From the NCBI GenBank assembly GCA_014804605.1, contig JAAUZM010000006.1, forward strand, positions 1 to 58,182: a stretch of 58,182 nucleotides of DNA, written 5' to 3'. The notes beneath the pieces are model-generated. The model saw only the letters and a program-made list of their open reading frames with translations. It was not told the DNA's origin and searched no databases. Position 1 is the first letter of the stretch. Every line of letters starts with the position of its first letter. This DNA comes from Lachnospiraceae bacterium (GTDB taxonomy: Bacteria > Bacillota > Clostridia > Lachnospirales > Lachnospiraceae). Both the position numbers and the translations under genes were made by a program. Shown piece by piece: positions 37,370 through 47,916 of this stretch.

Positions 37370-38863
37370 TCACCTCCCGACAACCTTACCTTTCTTGAGG
37401 CTGTGCACACTTCGCTTATAAGCAAACAAATCTTTCCAGATCGTCGGATGGAAGAGCAACAGCAGCGGAAACAGTTCCAGTCTTCCGGCCAGCATGTCAA
37501 ACATAAGGACATACTTGGATACGTGTGAGAAGAAGCCGAAGTTCTCCATCGGCCCTACCATTGCAAGACCGGGACCGATGTTGTTGATGGTGGCGGCTAC
37601 TGCCGTGAAAGTCGTTACCAGATCTGTACCGTCGAATGAAATCAGGAATACGGACAGGACGAACAGAAGAGTGAAAGTAATGAGATATACATTGATCGTG
37701 CGTATAATCTCATGTTCAACGGGCTTATCGTCCATCTTGATCTTTTTAATACTCTTAGGATGGATATAGGAAGTGAATTCCTTCTTTACTGTCTTAAAAA
37801 GTATCACGAAGCGGGATACTTTGATGCCGCCGCCGGTACTGCCCGCGCAGGCGCCCACAAACATGAGCAGGACGAGAACGATTTTAGAAGTAGCCGCCCA
37901 TGTGTCGAAATTGGTAGTAGAGAATCCGGTGGTGGTGATAATGGAGGCAACCTGAAAAGCCGACTGTGTCAGCGCATCAAACGCACCGGCGCAGGTGCCC
38001 AGAATATTGAGGAAAATAATCGTAACGCTGACCGCTATAATCAACAGATAGTAGCGGATTTCTTCCATCTTTAAGGCTCTCTTGATCTTTCCGAATATAA
38101 TCAGATAATAGGCATTGAAGTTAATGCCGAACAGAATCATGAAAATCGTAACAACCCACTGTAAGTAGGGCGAGCAGCTTGCCATGCTGTCACTTTTAAT
38201 ACCGAAACCACCGGTTCCGGCTGTGCCGAAGCTGATACATACCGCATCAAATAAAGGCATTCTGCCGATGAGAAGCAGGATCGCTTCTATTACGGTCATG
38301 CCGAGGTAGATCAGGTAGAGGATTCGTGCCGTATATTTTACCTTAGGCACCAGTTTACCTACGGAGGGACCGGGGCTCTCCGCGCGCATGAGGTTAATGT
38401 TGGAACCTCCGCTTAAGGGAACGATAGCCAGCAGGAAAACCAGAACGCCCATGCCGCCGATCCAATGTGTGAAGCTGCGCCAGAACAATGAACAGTGGGA
38501 GAGTGCCTCCACATCGCTTAAGATGCTGGCACCGGTGGTAGTAAAGCCGGAGATCGTCTCGAATAAAGCGTCCGTAAAGGAAGGGATCTCACCTGTAAGG
38601 CAGAAAGGAAGACAACCGAAGAAACTGAGGAGTATCCAGCTGAGAGAGGTGGCAATACACCCTTCCTTCAGGTAAAAGACAGAGTTTGCGGGCTTGTGCC
38701 GCGTCATCAGCATTCCGAGCAGCAGACAAAGTGCTGCTACGGGCAAATACCATAAACCTTCTTTTTCGGAATAAACCAGTGCGATCAAACAGGGAAGCAG
38801 CAGTAATGCCGCTTCCGTTTTTAAAACATACCCTAAAATAAATCGAATAATTGAACTGTTCAT
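37370..38863 (-). CDS. trkH: TrkH family potassium uptake protein
   Basis: FETISGFTTTGASIL, GTAGTGGFGIKSDSM, TTGFSTTNFDTWAA, GACAGSTGGGIKVSR selectivity repeats. Confidence 0.95.
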   Translation of the reverse strand: MNSSIIRFILGYVLKTEAALLLLPCLIALVYSEKEGLWYLPVAALCLLLGMLMTRHKPANSVFYLKEGCIATSLSWILLSFFGCLPFCLTGEIPSFTDALFETISGFTTTGASILSDVEALSHCSLFWRSFTHWIGGMGVLVFLLAIVPLSGGSNINLMRAESPGPSVGKLVPKVKYTARILYLIYLGMTVIEAILLLIGRMPLFDAVCISFGTAGTGGFGIKSDSMASCSPYLQWVVTIFMILFGINFNAYYLIIFGKIKRALKMEEIRYYLLIIAVSVTIIFLNILGTCAGAFDALTQSAFQVASIITTTGFSTTNFDTWAATSKIVLVLLMFVGACAGSTGGGIKVSRFVILFKTVKKEFTSYIHPKSIKKIKMDDKPVEHEIIRTINVYLITFTLLFVLSVFLISFDGTDLVTTFTAVAATINNIGPGLAMVGPMENFGFFSHVSKYVLMFDMLAGRLELFPLLLLFHPTIWKDLFAYKRSVHSLKKGKVVGR

Positions 38864-38876
38864 TTCTACATATCCT

Positions 38877-40277
38877 CTATCTCAGTATATCTTGTATCGT
38901 GTTGAATCCCGTGTGCGTAGTGACAATCATAACCGTGTCACCGACCTCGATCGAATCCTGACCGCTGGGGATGATAATGGAGCCGTTTCGATAGATAAAT
39001 GAGATCAACAGCCCTTGCTTAAGAGAAAGCTTAGCCAAAGGGGTATTTGTGACCTTGGATTCCTTCTCCACACGGAATTCAATCGCTTCAACACGCGAAT
39101 CAAACATGTGATAGAGCGTTTCTATATTGCTGTTCATAGAATCTTTCTTAGCACGCACATAGGCAATAATCGTCTCAGAGGTAATGAATTTCGGATAAAT
39201 GACACTGCCTAAGTCCAGACTGTCTACTACGTCGTCAAATGTGATCCGGTTGATCTTCGTGATTACCTTGGCCTGTGAGACCATTTTGGCATGAAGCGTC
39301 AGCATGATGTTCTCTTCATCAATACCGGTCAGAGGAACGAAGGATTCCGCATACTCGATGCCCTCTTCCTTGAGAAGTTCCTCGTTCGTGCCATCTCCGT
39401 TGATGATAATCGCCTTAGGCAGCAGAATGCTTAATTCTTCACAGCGCTTCGGATTGCTCTCGATAATCTTCACGGAGATTCCCATATGTAGAAGCTGGGA
39501 AGCCAGATAGTATGCGGACTTTCCCCCGCCGATGATCATCGTGTTCTTAACCGCGTGTGTCTTGAAACCTATTTTTTCTAAGAAGGCCTTTGCATTCGCT
39601 CTGGAGGCGACGAAGGAAAGCAGATCTCCCTTCTGTATGCGGAAATTACCTGAGGGTATATGAATGTCACGATCGCGCTCCACGGCGCAGATCAGAATAT
39701 TGTCGGCGATGTTTTTGCCCAGCGCGCGGCCAAGTTCGACGATGGTCATGCCGTCTAACTGGTTGTTGTCGGGAACCTTGAACTTGACCATTTCTGCCTG
39801 CCCGTGCGCGAAGGTGCTCACTTCCAGCGCGGTGGGAAGAAACAGGATACGTGCGGCCTCCGCCGCCGCTTCCAGTTCCGGATTTATGATCATGGCAAGA
39901 CCTAATTTCTCACGAAGATAGTTGGCTTCTTTGCTGTAGTCCGGCGTGCGGACTCTGGCGATAGCGGAACAATTACCGACACGCTTGGCAACCGTGCAGC
40001 ACAGCAGGTTCAGCTCATCTGAATCGGTGACTGCAATGATCAGATCGCTATTCTCGATGCCGGCTTCGATCTGTACGCTGAAGCTGGCGCCATTGCCGAC
40101 GATGCCCATGACATCATACAGATTTGTCAGCTCTTGAATTTTCTGCGGATTGCTGTCGATCAGGGTAATATCGTGCCCCTCTTTGATCAGCTGTGCAATG
40201 AGCGTCTTACCGACCTTGCCGCAGCCCACTATGATAATTTTTAATCCTTGTTCAACGGTATTTTTTTTCCCAAACAT
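38877..40277 (-). CDS. trkA: Trk system potassium transporter TrkA
   Basis: Two NAD-binding RCK domains (IIVGCGKVGKTLIAQL; MIIGGGKSAYYLASQL); operon with trkH. Confidence 0.95.
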   Translation of the reverse strand: MFGKKNTVEQGLKIIIVGCGKVGKTLIAQLIKEGHDITLIDSNPQKIQELTNLYDVMGIVGNGASFSVQIEAGIENSDLIIAVTDSDELNLLCCTVAKRVGNCSAIARVRTPDYSKEANYLREKLGLAMIINPELEAAAEAARILFLPTALEVSTFAHGQAEMVKFKVPDNNQLDGMTIVELGRALGKNIADNILICAVERDRDIHIPSGNFRIQKGDLLSFVASRANAKAFLEKIGFKTHAVKNTMIIGGGKSAYYLASQLLHMGISVKIIESNPKRCEELSILLPKAIIINGDGTNEELLKEEGIEYAESFVPLTGIDEENIMLTLHAKMVSQAKVITKINRITFDDVVDSLDLGSVIYPKFITSETIIAYVRAKKDSMNSNIETLYHMFDSRVEAIEFRVEKESKVTNTPLAKLSLKQGLLISFIYRNGSIIIPSGQDSIEVGDTVMIVTTHTGFNTIQDILR

Positions 40278-40638
40278 GATATCTCCATTTCGAAACGCGC
40301 CTGTTATCTATATGCGGCGTTTCCGGTACGTCTGTCGTAAAAAGCAGATGAAACCATTATGCAACTATAATATAGCACTATATGAAGAAAAAAGCATTAT
40401 GTTTTTAAATTTGTACATTTTGTTTTGACAGCCGTCAGGTACTTATCTTGTACTGTAAAACATTGAAAAAACATAAATATATTGCTATAATCATAAAGAA
40501 ATTTTGTAACTGTTCAGAAGGTGTTTCCGCGAGGTGTTTTTGTGAGTGAAGCGTAAGCGGAAGTCACAGAAAACCCGAGGTAAACATACGCAAAGAGACT
40601 TTTCGATATGTGATTTACGCTATTAAGGAGAAAATATT

Positions 40639-43600
40639 ATGGGAAAAAGAACAAAGCTGTTGCAGTCGGTCTTGTACGCGGTTATTTTGCTGATATTTGT
40701 GATTGTTTTATTCTACTGGTATACGGAGCAGAATCGGGCACGTATTACGGAACAGAACAGGAACTATGCCGAAGATGCAGTGCACCAGACAGCATATCAG
40801 ATCGAAGAGGAATTCAGGAGCGGATTGAATCTGATTAATTCGTATGCATATTTCATAAGCAAAGGTCTGTCAAGCCCTACGATTGATGTTTCGACGCTGA
40901 AAGAGATAGAGATGAATTCCGCATTCGATGCAATCCGGTTTACGGACATGGACGGAATAGCGCACTCTTCCGATGGAAGGACGGCCGATGCGACAGACCG
41001 TGACTACTATAGCCTTGGCATAAACGGGGAGAGCGGTATCTCTGTCATATTTGATCCTCGTTTTGAGGACGGCGGAACGAGAATCAGTTTCTTCGCGCCG
41101 GTACGGTTTGAGGGAGAGATTATCGGCGTGGTCCGGGGTTCCTATACCGCGGAGGTGTATCTCAAGGATCTGCTCTATGCTACGTACTTCGGCGAGACTG
41201 CTGATATATTTCTGTGTATGCCGGATGGCAGGGTGATCGCCAGCACCGACGGAGAGAGTCATGAGGGAAATATATTGGATAGTCTGACAGAGTCAGGTAC
41301 CATTGACAGTGAAACGGCTGCGTCTGCACAAGCCGTATTCCGGAATGGCGGGCACGGTTCATTCGTATGTCATGAAGGCAGCAAAACGGATAATCTCTGT
41401 GTTACCTATCTTCTTGACGACCAATATGTCCTGATACAGACATTTCCGCAGAATATTACGCAGAGTATGGTAGAAAAGGCCAATCTTGCGGGGATTCGTC
41501 TGGAGGTAATCCTGCTTATTCTGTGCGCGGTTTATGTTGTTTTAATGATTCTGCGGGCGGGTATGGAGAAGAAAAAGCTGGAGAGTGAAAATCAGCGTGT
41601 CAACTATGTGCTGAAAGGGTTGAATACACTTTTCCTTTCGAGGTATTTTGTGGTGGATCTGGAGACGGATACATATTTTTATACTGCGGGCGTGAGTCCG
41701 TTAGACAATCGACTGGCTACGGAAGGAGATTACGCTTCGATAGTAGAGACTCACAGCAGGGATATTATCGGAGAAGAGGGGAAGGAAGAGTTCAGGCAGG
41801 CTTTCGGAATTCATTCCATTGTAGAAAGTCTTGCAGACAAGGAAACCTTCACTTATGAGTGTCATGTTATGCGTAACGGTGAAGAAGCATGGGAGCACCT
41901 GATCGCGGTTTGTCTGGAACGCAGAGATGGCAGGGTATCTAAGATTCTCTATGTCCGCCAGAACGTTACAGAGATGAAGTTAAGAGAGCTTCGCAGACAG
42001 GAAGAAGTCTCCGCCATGAACCGTAAGGAGAGGCAGTACAGGCTTGCGGTCACATCGAACTCCTTCTGCACTTTTGAGTTTAACCTGACTAAAGATCTGA
42101 TTGAGCAGGATATTGTCCGCGTGACGGATGAGGGACAGATTTCGCTGCTGGAACAGGCAGGACTCAGCGCTCCTTGTGAAGCTTCCGAGTTCTTTGACAG
42201 ATGGGAACAGTTTATTCTTCCGGAATCTTTGGAGGAATATGCCGGAACAGCGAATGTGGAATATTTGAAAAAGAGCTATGAACAGGGAGAGGGAGAGGTC
42301 GATATCGATTTCTGGTGTAAGATGGGAGACGAAGAGGGGCAGGTGTGCGTGCGCCAGTCATTCTTCATAGCACAGGATGATATCACCGGGGATTTGATTG
42401 TGATGGTAGTGTCAAGAGATATCACGGAACAGGTCATCAGGCAGCGTGAGCAGACGCAGGCTTTGCAGGATGCCTTGATGCAGGCACAGCATGCGAATCA
42501 GGCGAAGACCACCTTCCTGTCCAATATGAGCCATGATATCAGGACGCCTATGAATGCGATCATCGGGTTTGCAACGATTGCTGCCAGCAGGATCGACAAC
42601 AAGGAGCAGGTCAGCGACTGTCTGCAGAAGGTTTTGTCCTCCAGCAATCATTTGCTCAGTCTGATTAATGATATTCTGGACATGAGCCGTATTGAAAGCG
42701 GAAAGATGCAGATCCATGACCAAGAGTGTAATATTTCGGAGCTCATGCATAATCTGGTGAATATCATACAGCCGCAGGTTAAGGCGAAACAGCTGGATAT
42801 GTTTATTGATACCTTTGAAGTTACCAACGAAGATGTAATCGCAGATCCCTTGAAGCTGAATCAGATATTTATCAATCTGATGAGCAACGCGATCAAATAT
42901 ACGCCTGCCGGCGGAACAGTGTCTTTCCGCATTATGCAGAATACGACCTTCAAGCATGGCTACGGCGATTATGTTTTTATTATTAAAGATAACGGAATCG
43001 GTATGTCGCAGGAATTTGTGGAGCACATCTTCGAGCCGTTTGAGAGAGAGAGCACGACGACGCGCAGCGGCATTCAGGGCACCGGACTCGGTATGGCTAT
43101 TACCAAGAATATTATTGAGATGATGAACGGTACGATCACGGTGGAAAGTGAGGTCGGCAAGGGAAGCACCTTTACCGTAAATCTGACGCTGAAGCTACAG
43201 GATGTGGAGAAGAATGCGGAGCAGATTAAGGAACTGGAGGGATTGCGCACGCTTGTTGTTGACGATGATTTCAATGTCTGTGACAGCGTGAGCAAGATGT
43301 TAAAGACGATCGGTATGCGGCCGGAATGGACGACCTCCGGGCGTGAGGCTGTACACCGGGCAAAGATCGCACGGGATGAGGGAGATTCTTTCCACACGTA
43401 TATCATTGACTGGCAGATGCCGGAAATGAGTGGAATCGAGACAGCTAGGAAGATCCGCAGCGTTGTGGGGGATGAGATGCCGATTATCGTTCTGACGGCG
43501 TATGACTGGACGGATATTGAGGAGGACGCCAAGGAAGCCGGGATTACCGCTTTTTGTGCAAAACCTCTCTTTATGTCGGATTTAAAGAGTGCACTGCTTG

Positions 43601-44043
43601 CGGCAAATCATTTCAGTGACAAGGAAGAAAAGCAGGAGGCGGTATGGACACAGGCCGATTTCAGCGGAAAACGTGTACTTGTCGTGGAAGATATTGAAAT
43701 GAACCGTGAGATTGCGGAAGTGATCCTGACGGAAAGCGGCTTTATCGTGGAGACTGCTCCGGACGGAACAGACGCTGTTGAGATGGTGCAGAAATCCGAA
43801 GAGAATTATTACGATGTGGTCCTGATGGATGTGCAGATGCCGATCATGAACGGGTATGAGGCGACGCGCGCGATCAGATCGTTGGAGAGAGCGGATGTAA
43901 AGACGCTTCCGATTATTGCGATGACAGCCAATGCGCTGGAGGAAGATAAAGAAACGGCATTAAAGAGCGGCATGAATGCACATATTGCGAAACCGCTTGA
44001 CATAGAGCATTTTATAGAAGTGCTTCACAACTATCTACATTAA
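40639..44043 (+). CDS. Hybrid sensor histidine kinase/response regulator (extracytoplasmic sensor, HisKA, HATPase, two REC)
   Basis: FLSNMSHDIRTPMNAIIGF, GTGLGMAITKNIIEMM, VVDDDFNV...DWQMPEMSG, VVEDIEMN...DVQMPIMNG. Confidence 0.95.
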   Translation: MGKRTKLLQSVLYAVILLIFVIVLFYWYTEQNRARITEQNRNYAEDAVHQTAYQIEEEFRSGLNLINSYAYFISKGLSSPTIDVSTLKEIEMNSAFDAIRFTDMDGIAHSSDGRTADATDRDYYSLGINGESGISVIFDPRFEDGGTRISFFAPVRFEGEIIGVVRGSYTAEVYLKDLLYATYFGETADIFLCMPDGRVIASTDGESHEGNILDSLTESGTIDSETAASAQAVFRNGGHGSFVCHEGSKTDNLCVTYLLDDQYVLIQTFPQNITQSMVEKANLAGIRLEVILLILCAVYVVLMILRAGMEKKKLESENQRVNYVLKGLNTLFLSRYFVVDLETDTYFYTAGVSPLDNRLATEGDYASIVETHSRDIIGEEGKEEFRQAFGIHSIVESLADKETFTYECHVMRNGEEAWEHLIAVCLERRDGRVSKILYVRQNVTEMKLRELRRQEEVSAMNRKERQYRLAVTSNSFCTFEFNLTKDLIEQDIVRVTDEGQISLLEQAGLSAPCEASEFFDRWEQFILPESLEEYAGTANVEYLKKSYEQGEGEVDIDFWCKMGDEEGQVCVRQSFFIAQDDITGDLIVMVVSRDITEQVIRQREQTQALQDALMQAQHANQAKTTFLSNMSHDIRTPMNAIIGFATIAASRIDNKEQVSDCLQKVLSSSNHLLSLINDILDMSRIESGKMQIHDQECNISELMHNLVNIIQPQVKAKQLDMFIDTFEVTNEDVIADPLKLNQIFINLMSNAIKYTPAGGTVSFRIMQNTTFKHGYGDYVFIIKDNGIGMSQEFVEHIFEPFERESTTTRSGIQGTGLGMAITKNIIEMMNGTITVESEVGKGSTFTVNLTLKLQDVEKNAEQIKELEGLRTLVVDDDFNVCDSVSKMLKTIGMRPEWTTSGREAVHRAKIARDEGDSFHTYIIDWQMPEMSGIETARKIRSVVGDEMPIIVLTAYDWTDIEEDAKEAGITAFCAKPLFMSDLKSALLAANHFSDKEEKQEAVWTQADFSGKRVLVVEDIEMNREIAEVILTESGFIVETAPDGTDAVEMVQKSEENYYDVVLMDVQMPIMNGYEATRAIRSLERADVKTLPIIAMTANALEEDKETALKSGMNAHIAKPLDIEHFIEVLHNYLH

Positions 44044-44057
44044 ATACTGATTCGGAC

Positions 44058-44101
44058 ATTTCCGGGAAATATCCGCTGTCTGCGCGGTATTTCCCGGAAA
44101 T
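44058..44101. terminator. Terminator-like hairpin
   Basis: ATTTCCGGGAAATA...TATTTCCCGGAAAT. Confidence 0.6.
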
Positions 44102-44339
44102 TAAGAATCTTTTATCTGAATTTATCTCTTATATTTCAAGAAAACACAAACCACCGAATTATTAAGAAAATACATGTTACGAACAGAGTGCAGGCGGCTG
44201 TAAATCGCAAAATGTGCAGTGCAGATTGTAGCTTGTGCGGGAAGTCCTTGCGCTTTTTTGGAAAAAAGGTAGAATCGAATCAGAAACGGAGAGGCAGGAT
44301 ATAGGAATAAAAGCCATAAAGTAAAAAAGAGGTGATGAG

Positions 44340-44804
44340 ATGCGCGTAAGCTATAGCAGAGATTCTTCTTTGCGGGAAGATCGGGTTGATATACATTATC
44401 GGGAAGAGACGGAACGGATCGAGGTTATTCGTAATTTCTTTTCCTCACTGCAGAGCATTACGGGGAAAAAGGAAGATGAAGTGTGCGTGCTGCAGCCGGG
44501 AAGTATCTATTATCTGGAGTCGGTTGACCGTAAGCTTTTTGCTTATCAGGCAGGTGATGTGTATCAGTTGGATTACAGTATGAAACATTTTTTGGACTGC
44601 TTCAGCGGCAATGGATTTGTGCAGATCAGTAAGAACACGATTGTGAACTTGTACAGGGTGAAGCGTGTGAGTACGGACTTGAACATGCGGCTGAAGCTGG
44701 TGATGGATAATGATGAGGTGATTGTCTTAAACAGGACATACAAGAAGAATTTTCTTGACGCTTTGTATCACATACAGGAGGTGTGCCATGAAAAAGATTG
44801 CTAA
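44340..44804 (+). CDS. LytTR DNA-binding domain protein
   Basis: QPGSIYYLESVDRKLFAYQAGDVYQLDYSMKHFL...FVQISKNTIVNLYRVKRV. Confidence 0.92.
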   Translation: MRVSYSRDSSLREDRVDIHYREETERIEVIRNFFSSLQSITGKKEDEVCVLQPGSIYYLESVDRKLFAYQAGDVYQLDYSMKHFLDCFSGNGFVQISKNTIVNLYRVKRVSTDLNMRLKLVMDNDEVIVLNRTYKKNFLDALYHIQEVCHEKDC

Positions 44805-45207
44805 ACAAAATTTTTTCTCAACGGTGTGTGTTATCTACACGCTGCTTGTATTAGGGAAGCTTGCGGTGGAATATGTTGTGCGGGGAATATGGGGGAATTA
44901 TCAGGGGAATCTGTTGATAATGTTTGTGCTGGCGGCACTGGCGCATTTCGTGCTGTCGGAGTATTACCGGTTCCAGAAATACCCGCTGCTTCTGGTGATC
45001 ATTGTACAGTATCTGGTGCTGATCGGGGGCGTGATGCTTTTTACATGGATATCGGGATTCTTCGCGCCGCTGCATGAGAATGGGTATCGGGACATGTTCC
45101 TGTCTTTCAGCATTCCCTATGCCATAGGCGTAGTGATCTATTATGCGGCGTTGTTTCATGAGGTGAAGAAAGTCAACAGTGCGCTCAGGCGGATAAGGGA
45201 GGAGTAA
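44788..45207 (+). CDS. DUF3021-like membrane protein
   Basis: Four TM helices, immediately downstream of and overlapping the LytTR gene (common pairing). Confidence 0.82.
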   Translation: MKKIAKQNFFSTVCVIYTLLVLGKLAVEYVVRGIWGNYQGNLLIMFVLAALAHFVLSEYYRFQKYPLLLVIIVQYLVLIGGVMLFTWISGFFAPLHENGYRDMFLSFSIPYAIGVVIYYAALFHEVKKVNSALRRIREE

Positions 45208-45211
45208 AAGC

Positions 45212-45877
45212 ATGGCGGATAAAGGGAAAATGAAAATAACGGGAATGGATTATATGGGACTTGGACTGTATGCGTTCGGCGGTCTGGGCATGGAGGTGCT
45301 GTATGCATATCTGTTGGAACCTGTGCTGTACGGTGCGCCGATGCAGGAGTGGACATCAGGACAGACCATTATACACTGGATTCTGACCTGTATCACGTGG
45401 GGAATCTTTGCAGTTGTTCTGATTAGGACATCGGGGACGAAATATCAGTTTCCTTTGACACAAAAGGGAGATAAGTTAAGCCTTATAAGAGTGGGCGCAT
45501 GTGTGCTGTTTATTGCTGCAGCATTCGGAGTCGATTATATGATCTGGGACGGTTTTAAAGTATATCTGGAATATGCGGGAAAAGGACTCTTACTTTTCAC
45601 TTTCCAGTACATATATTATGCCTTCGAGACGATGTTGTTTCTGTTGATTATCGTATTCGGACAGAAGGCGTGCGAAGTGTGGTTCCATAAGGAGAACTTT
45701 CCGTTCGGCGGAATCATCTGTGGAGTGACATGGGGACTTGCGCACCTGTTTACGAAAGATATTCTGACAGGTATAATAGGAGTCTTTCTCGGTGTGGCGC
45801 TGGGCAGTGTGTACCTTGTGGTTAACAGAGATCTGCGAAAGGCGTATGTGGTAATGTTTCTCATGTTTGTGTTGTGA
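45212..45877 (+). CDS. Multi-TM membrane protein, CPBP-like
   Basis: CGVTWGLAHLFTKD resembles CPBP motif 2; several TM helices. Confidence 0.55.
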   Translation: MADKGKMKITGMDYMGLGLYAFGGLGMEVLYAYLLEPVLYGAPMQEWTSGQTIIHWILTCITWGIFAVVLIRTSGTKYQFPLTQKGDKLSLIRVGACVLFIAAAFGVDYMIWDGFKVYLEYAGKGLLLFTFQYIYYAFETMLFLLIIVFGQKACEVWFHKENFPFGGIICGVTWGLAHLFTKDILTGIIGVFLGVALGSVYLVVNRDLRKAYVVMFLMFVL

Positions 45878-45934
45878 GACTGGGAGACGGTGTGAAGCGG
45901 AAGAAAATGGGAATCCGCCACGAAGAGAACTGAC

Positions 45935-45999
45935 GGTTGCGCAACCTATAGGAGCGGATTTGACACCCGAAATGTGTCGCGCAACCGGAGTTGCAACTC
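45935..45999 (+). promoter_or_regulatory. Paired palindromes, candidate operators
   Basis: GGTTGCGCAACC (45935-45946) and GAGTTGCAACTC (45988-45999). Confidence 0.65.
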
Positions 46000-46040
46000 T
46001 ATGATAATAGAAAAACGGATGGAAGAAGGAGACTATTATC

Positions 46041-47288
46041 ATGGAGAAGAAACTGTTTACAAGAGATTTTACATTGGTGGTAATCGGACAGATTATCTCC
46101 CTATTCGGCAATGCGGCGATTCGGTTTGCATTGCCGCTTTATTTACTGAATCAGACGGGCTCTTCCGCGTTGTACGGGACGGTGATGGCGATATCATTTA
46201 TTCCGGCGGTTCTGCTGTCGCCTGTGGGCGGGCTGATTGCCGATCGGGTCAATAAACGGAATATTATGGTGATACTGGATTTTTCCACGGCCGGGCTGAT
46301 CTTGCTGTTTATGCTGTTAATGGATCATGTCAGTCTGGTGCTTTTGCTTACGATCGTATTAATGCTCTTATACGGAATTGCGGGAGCCTACCAGCCTGCC
46401 GTACAGGCAAGTATTCCGGTACTGGTGGCGCAGGATGAGGTTATGCGTGCCAATGCGGTGATTAATGTGATCAGTTCCTTCGCGTCGCTGCTCGGGCCGG
46501 TGTTGGGAGGTATTCTGTACAGTGCATACGGACTCATTCCGGTGTTGGAGATCAGTGTTGCCAGTTTTGTGGTGTCGGCCGTGATGGAGATTTTTATTCG
46601 GATTCCTTATCGGAAACAGGAGCCGGCAGGAAGTATCATAGGGACGGCACTACAAGATTTGAAGGAAAGCGTTTATTTCATTTGCAGGCAAAAGCCGATC
46701 ATCGGGCAGGGGCTTCTCATAGTCTGCAGCATTAATCTGTTCTTATCCGCTATGATTATAGTCGGCCTTCCCTATCTGATTACCGAAGTACTTCCTTTTA
46801 CGGCAGAGCAGGCGAATCGGCTGTACGGTTATGCGCAGGGGGCACTGGCAGCAGGCGGTATCGTGGGCGGCATCGGTGTCGGCGCTCTGGCGGACAAATT
46901 GAAGATCAGTAAAGCCGGTAATCTGTTGATTGCGGGGGCAGTCTGTGTATTTCCCATCGGTTTCGCACTTATACAGTCGGATTCGGGCATGGCGGTTTAT
47001 CTGACGATTACAGTGTGCTGTTTTGCGATTATGGTGGTCTCCACTGTATTTACGGTGCAGATGATGGCCTTTATGCAGACGGAAACACCGCAGAATCTGG
47101 TCGGCAAAGTAATTGCCGTGGCGATGACAGGCGCGATGTGCGCACAGCCCTTCGGCAATGCGATGTACGGGTTCTTGTTTGAACTGTGTGATGGGTGCGA
47201 GGCGGCGGTAGTATTGTTTGCGGCGATCGTGTCACTGATCATTGCGGTTGGGGCGCGGAAGGTGTTTGGGAGACTTAATATAAGCTGA
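46041..47288 (+). CDS. MFS transporter
   Basis: LVVIGQIISLFGNAAIRFALPLYLLNQTGSS...GGLIADRVNKRNIM. Confidence 0.93.
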   Translation: MEKKLFTRDFTLVVIGQIISLFGNAAIRFALPLYLLNQTGSSALYGTVMAISFIPAVLLSPVGGLIADRVNKRNIMVILDFSTAGLILLFMLLMDHVSLVLLLTIVLMLLYGIAGAYQPAVQASIPVLVAQDEVMRANAVINVISSFASLLGPVLGGILYSAYGLIPVLEISVASFVVSAVMEIFIRIPYRKQEPAGSIIGTALQDLKESVYFICRQKPIIGQGLLIVCSINLFLSAMIIVGLPYLITEVLPFTAEQANRLYGYAQGALAAGGIVGGIGVGALADKLKISKAGNLLIAGAVCVFPIGFALIQSDSGMAVYLTITVCCFAIMVVSTVFTVQMMAFMQTETPQNLVGKVIAVAMTGAMCAQPFGNAMYGFLFELCDGCEAAVVLFAAIVSLIIAVGARKVFGRLNIS

Positions 47289-47358
47289 AAAAAATAGTAT
47301 GGAACTACGGTGTGGTATTTCCTATATTGTGTTATAATGGGAAAAGTGAGGTGAAGCT

Positions 47359-47916
47359 ATGTTGGAATGGTTATTAAATTTAGATGGTAACATACTATTA
47401 TTTATTCAGGAGTTTATCAGAGTTCCGATATTGACTCCGTTTGTAAAGTTTATCACAACACTCGGAAACGGAGGCGGAATATGGATATTCCTGACGCTTA
47501 TTATGCTGATTATTCCTAAGACGAGGAAAATCGGCTGTATGATGGCGGCGGCGCTGATCGGTACATTGCTAGTGAATAATATACTGCTGAAAAATCTTGT
47601 CGCCAGAACCAGACCCTACGAGGTGATAGCAGGCCTGACTTATCTGGTGCCGAAACCGGGAGAATATTCGTTCCCGTCGGGACATGCGGGCAGTTCTTTT
47701 GCGGTGGCATGTGTTATGTTCCGGGAGCTTCCTAAGAAATATGGGATTCCGGCGCTTGTTCTGGCTATTTTGATCGCACTGTCCCGGCTGTATGTGGGAG
47801 TACACTATCCCAGCGATGTGCTGTTTGGCATGATCAGCGGTATTGCGATCAGTTATGCGGCTGAGGCGGTCGTGGAACGGATCGGTAAGTTGAAGAAAGG
47901 TGATGATAATGAATAA
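47359..47916 (+). CDS. PAP2 family phosphatase
   Basis: KNLVARTRP...SFPSGHAGSSFA...SRLYVGVHYPSDVLFG. Confidence 0.95.
   Translation: MLEWLLNLDGNILLFIQEFIRVPILTPFVKFITTLGNGGGIWIFLTLIMLIIPKTRKIGCMMAAALIGTLLVNNILLKNLVARTRPYEVIAGLTYLVPKPGEYSFPSGHAGSSFAVACVMFRELPKKYGIPALVLAILIALSRLYVGVHYPSDVLFGMISGIAISYAAEAVVERIGKLKKGDDNE

Noticed and set aside
38388-40428. Plus-strand ORFs over trkH/trkA
   Set aside because: Antisense to strongly supported TrkH and TrkA genes.
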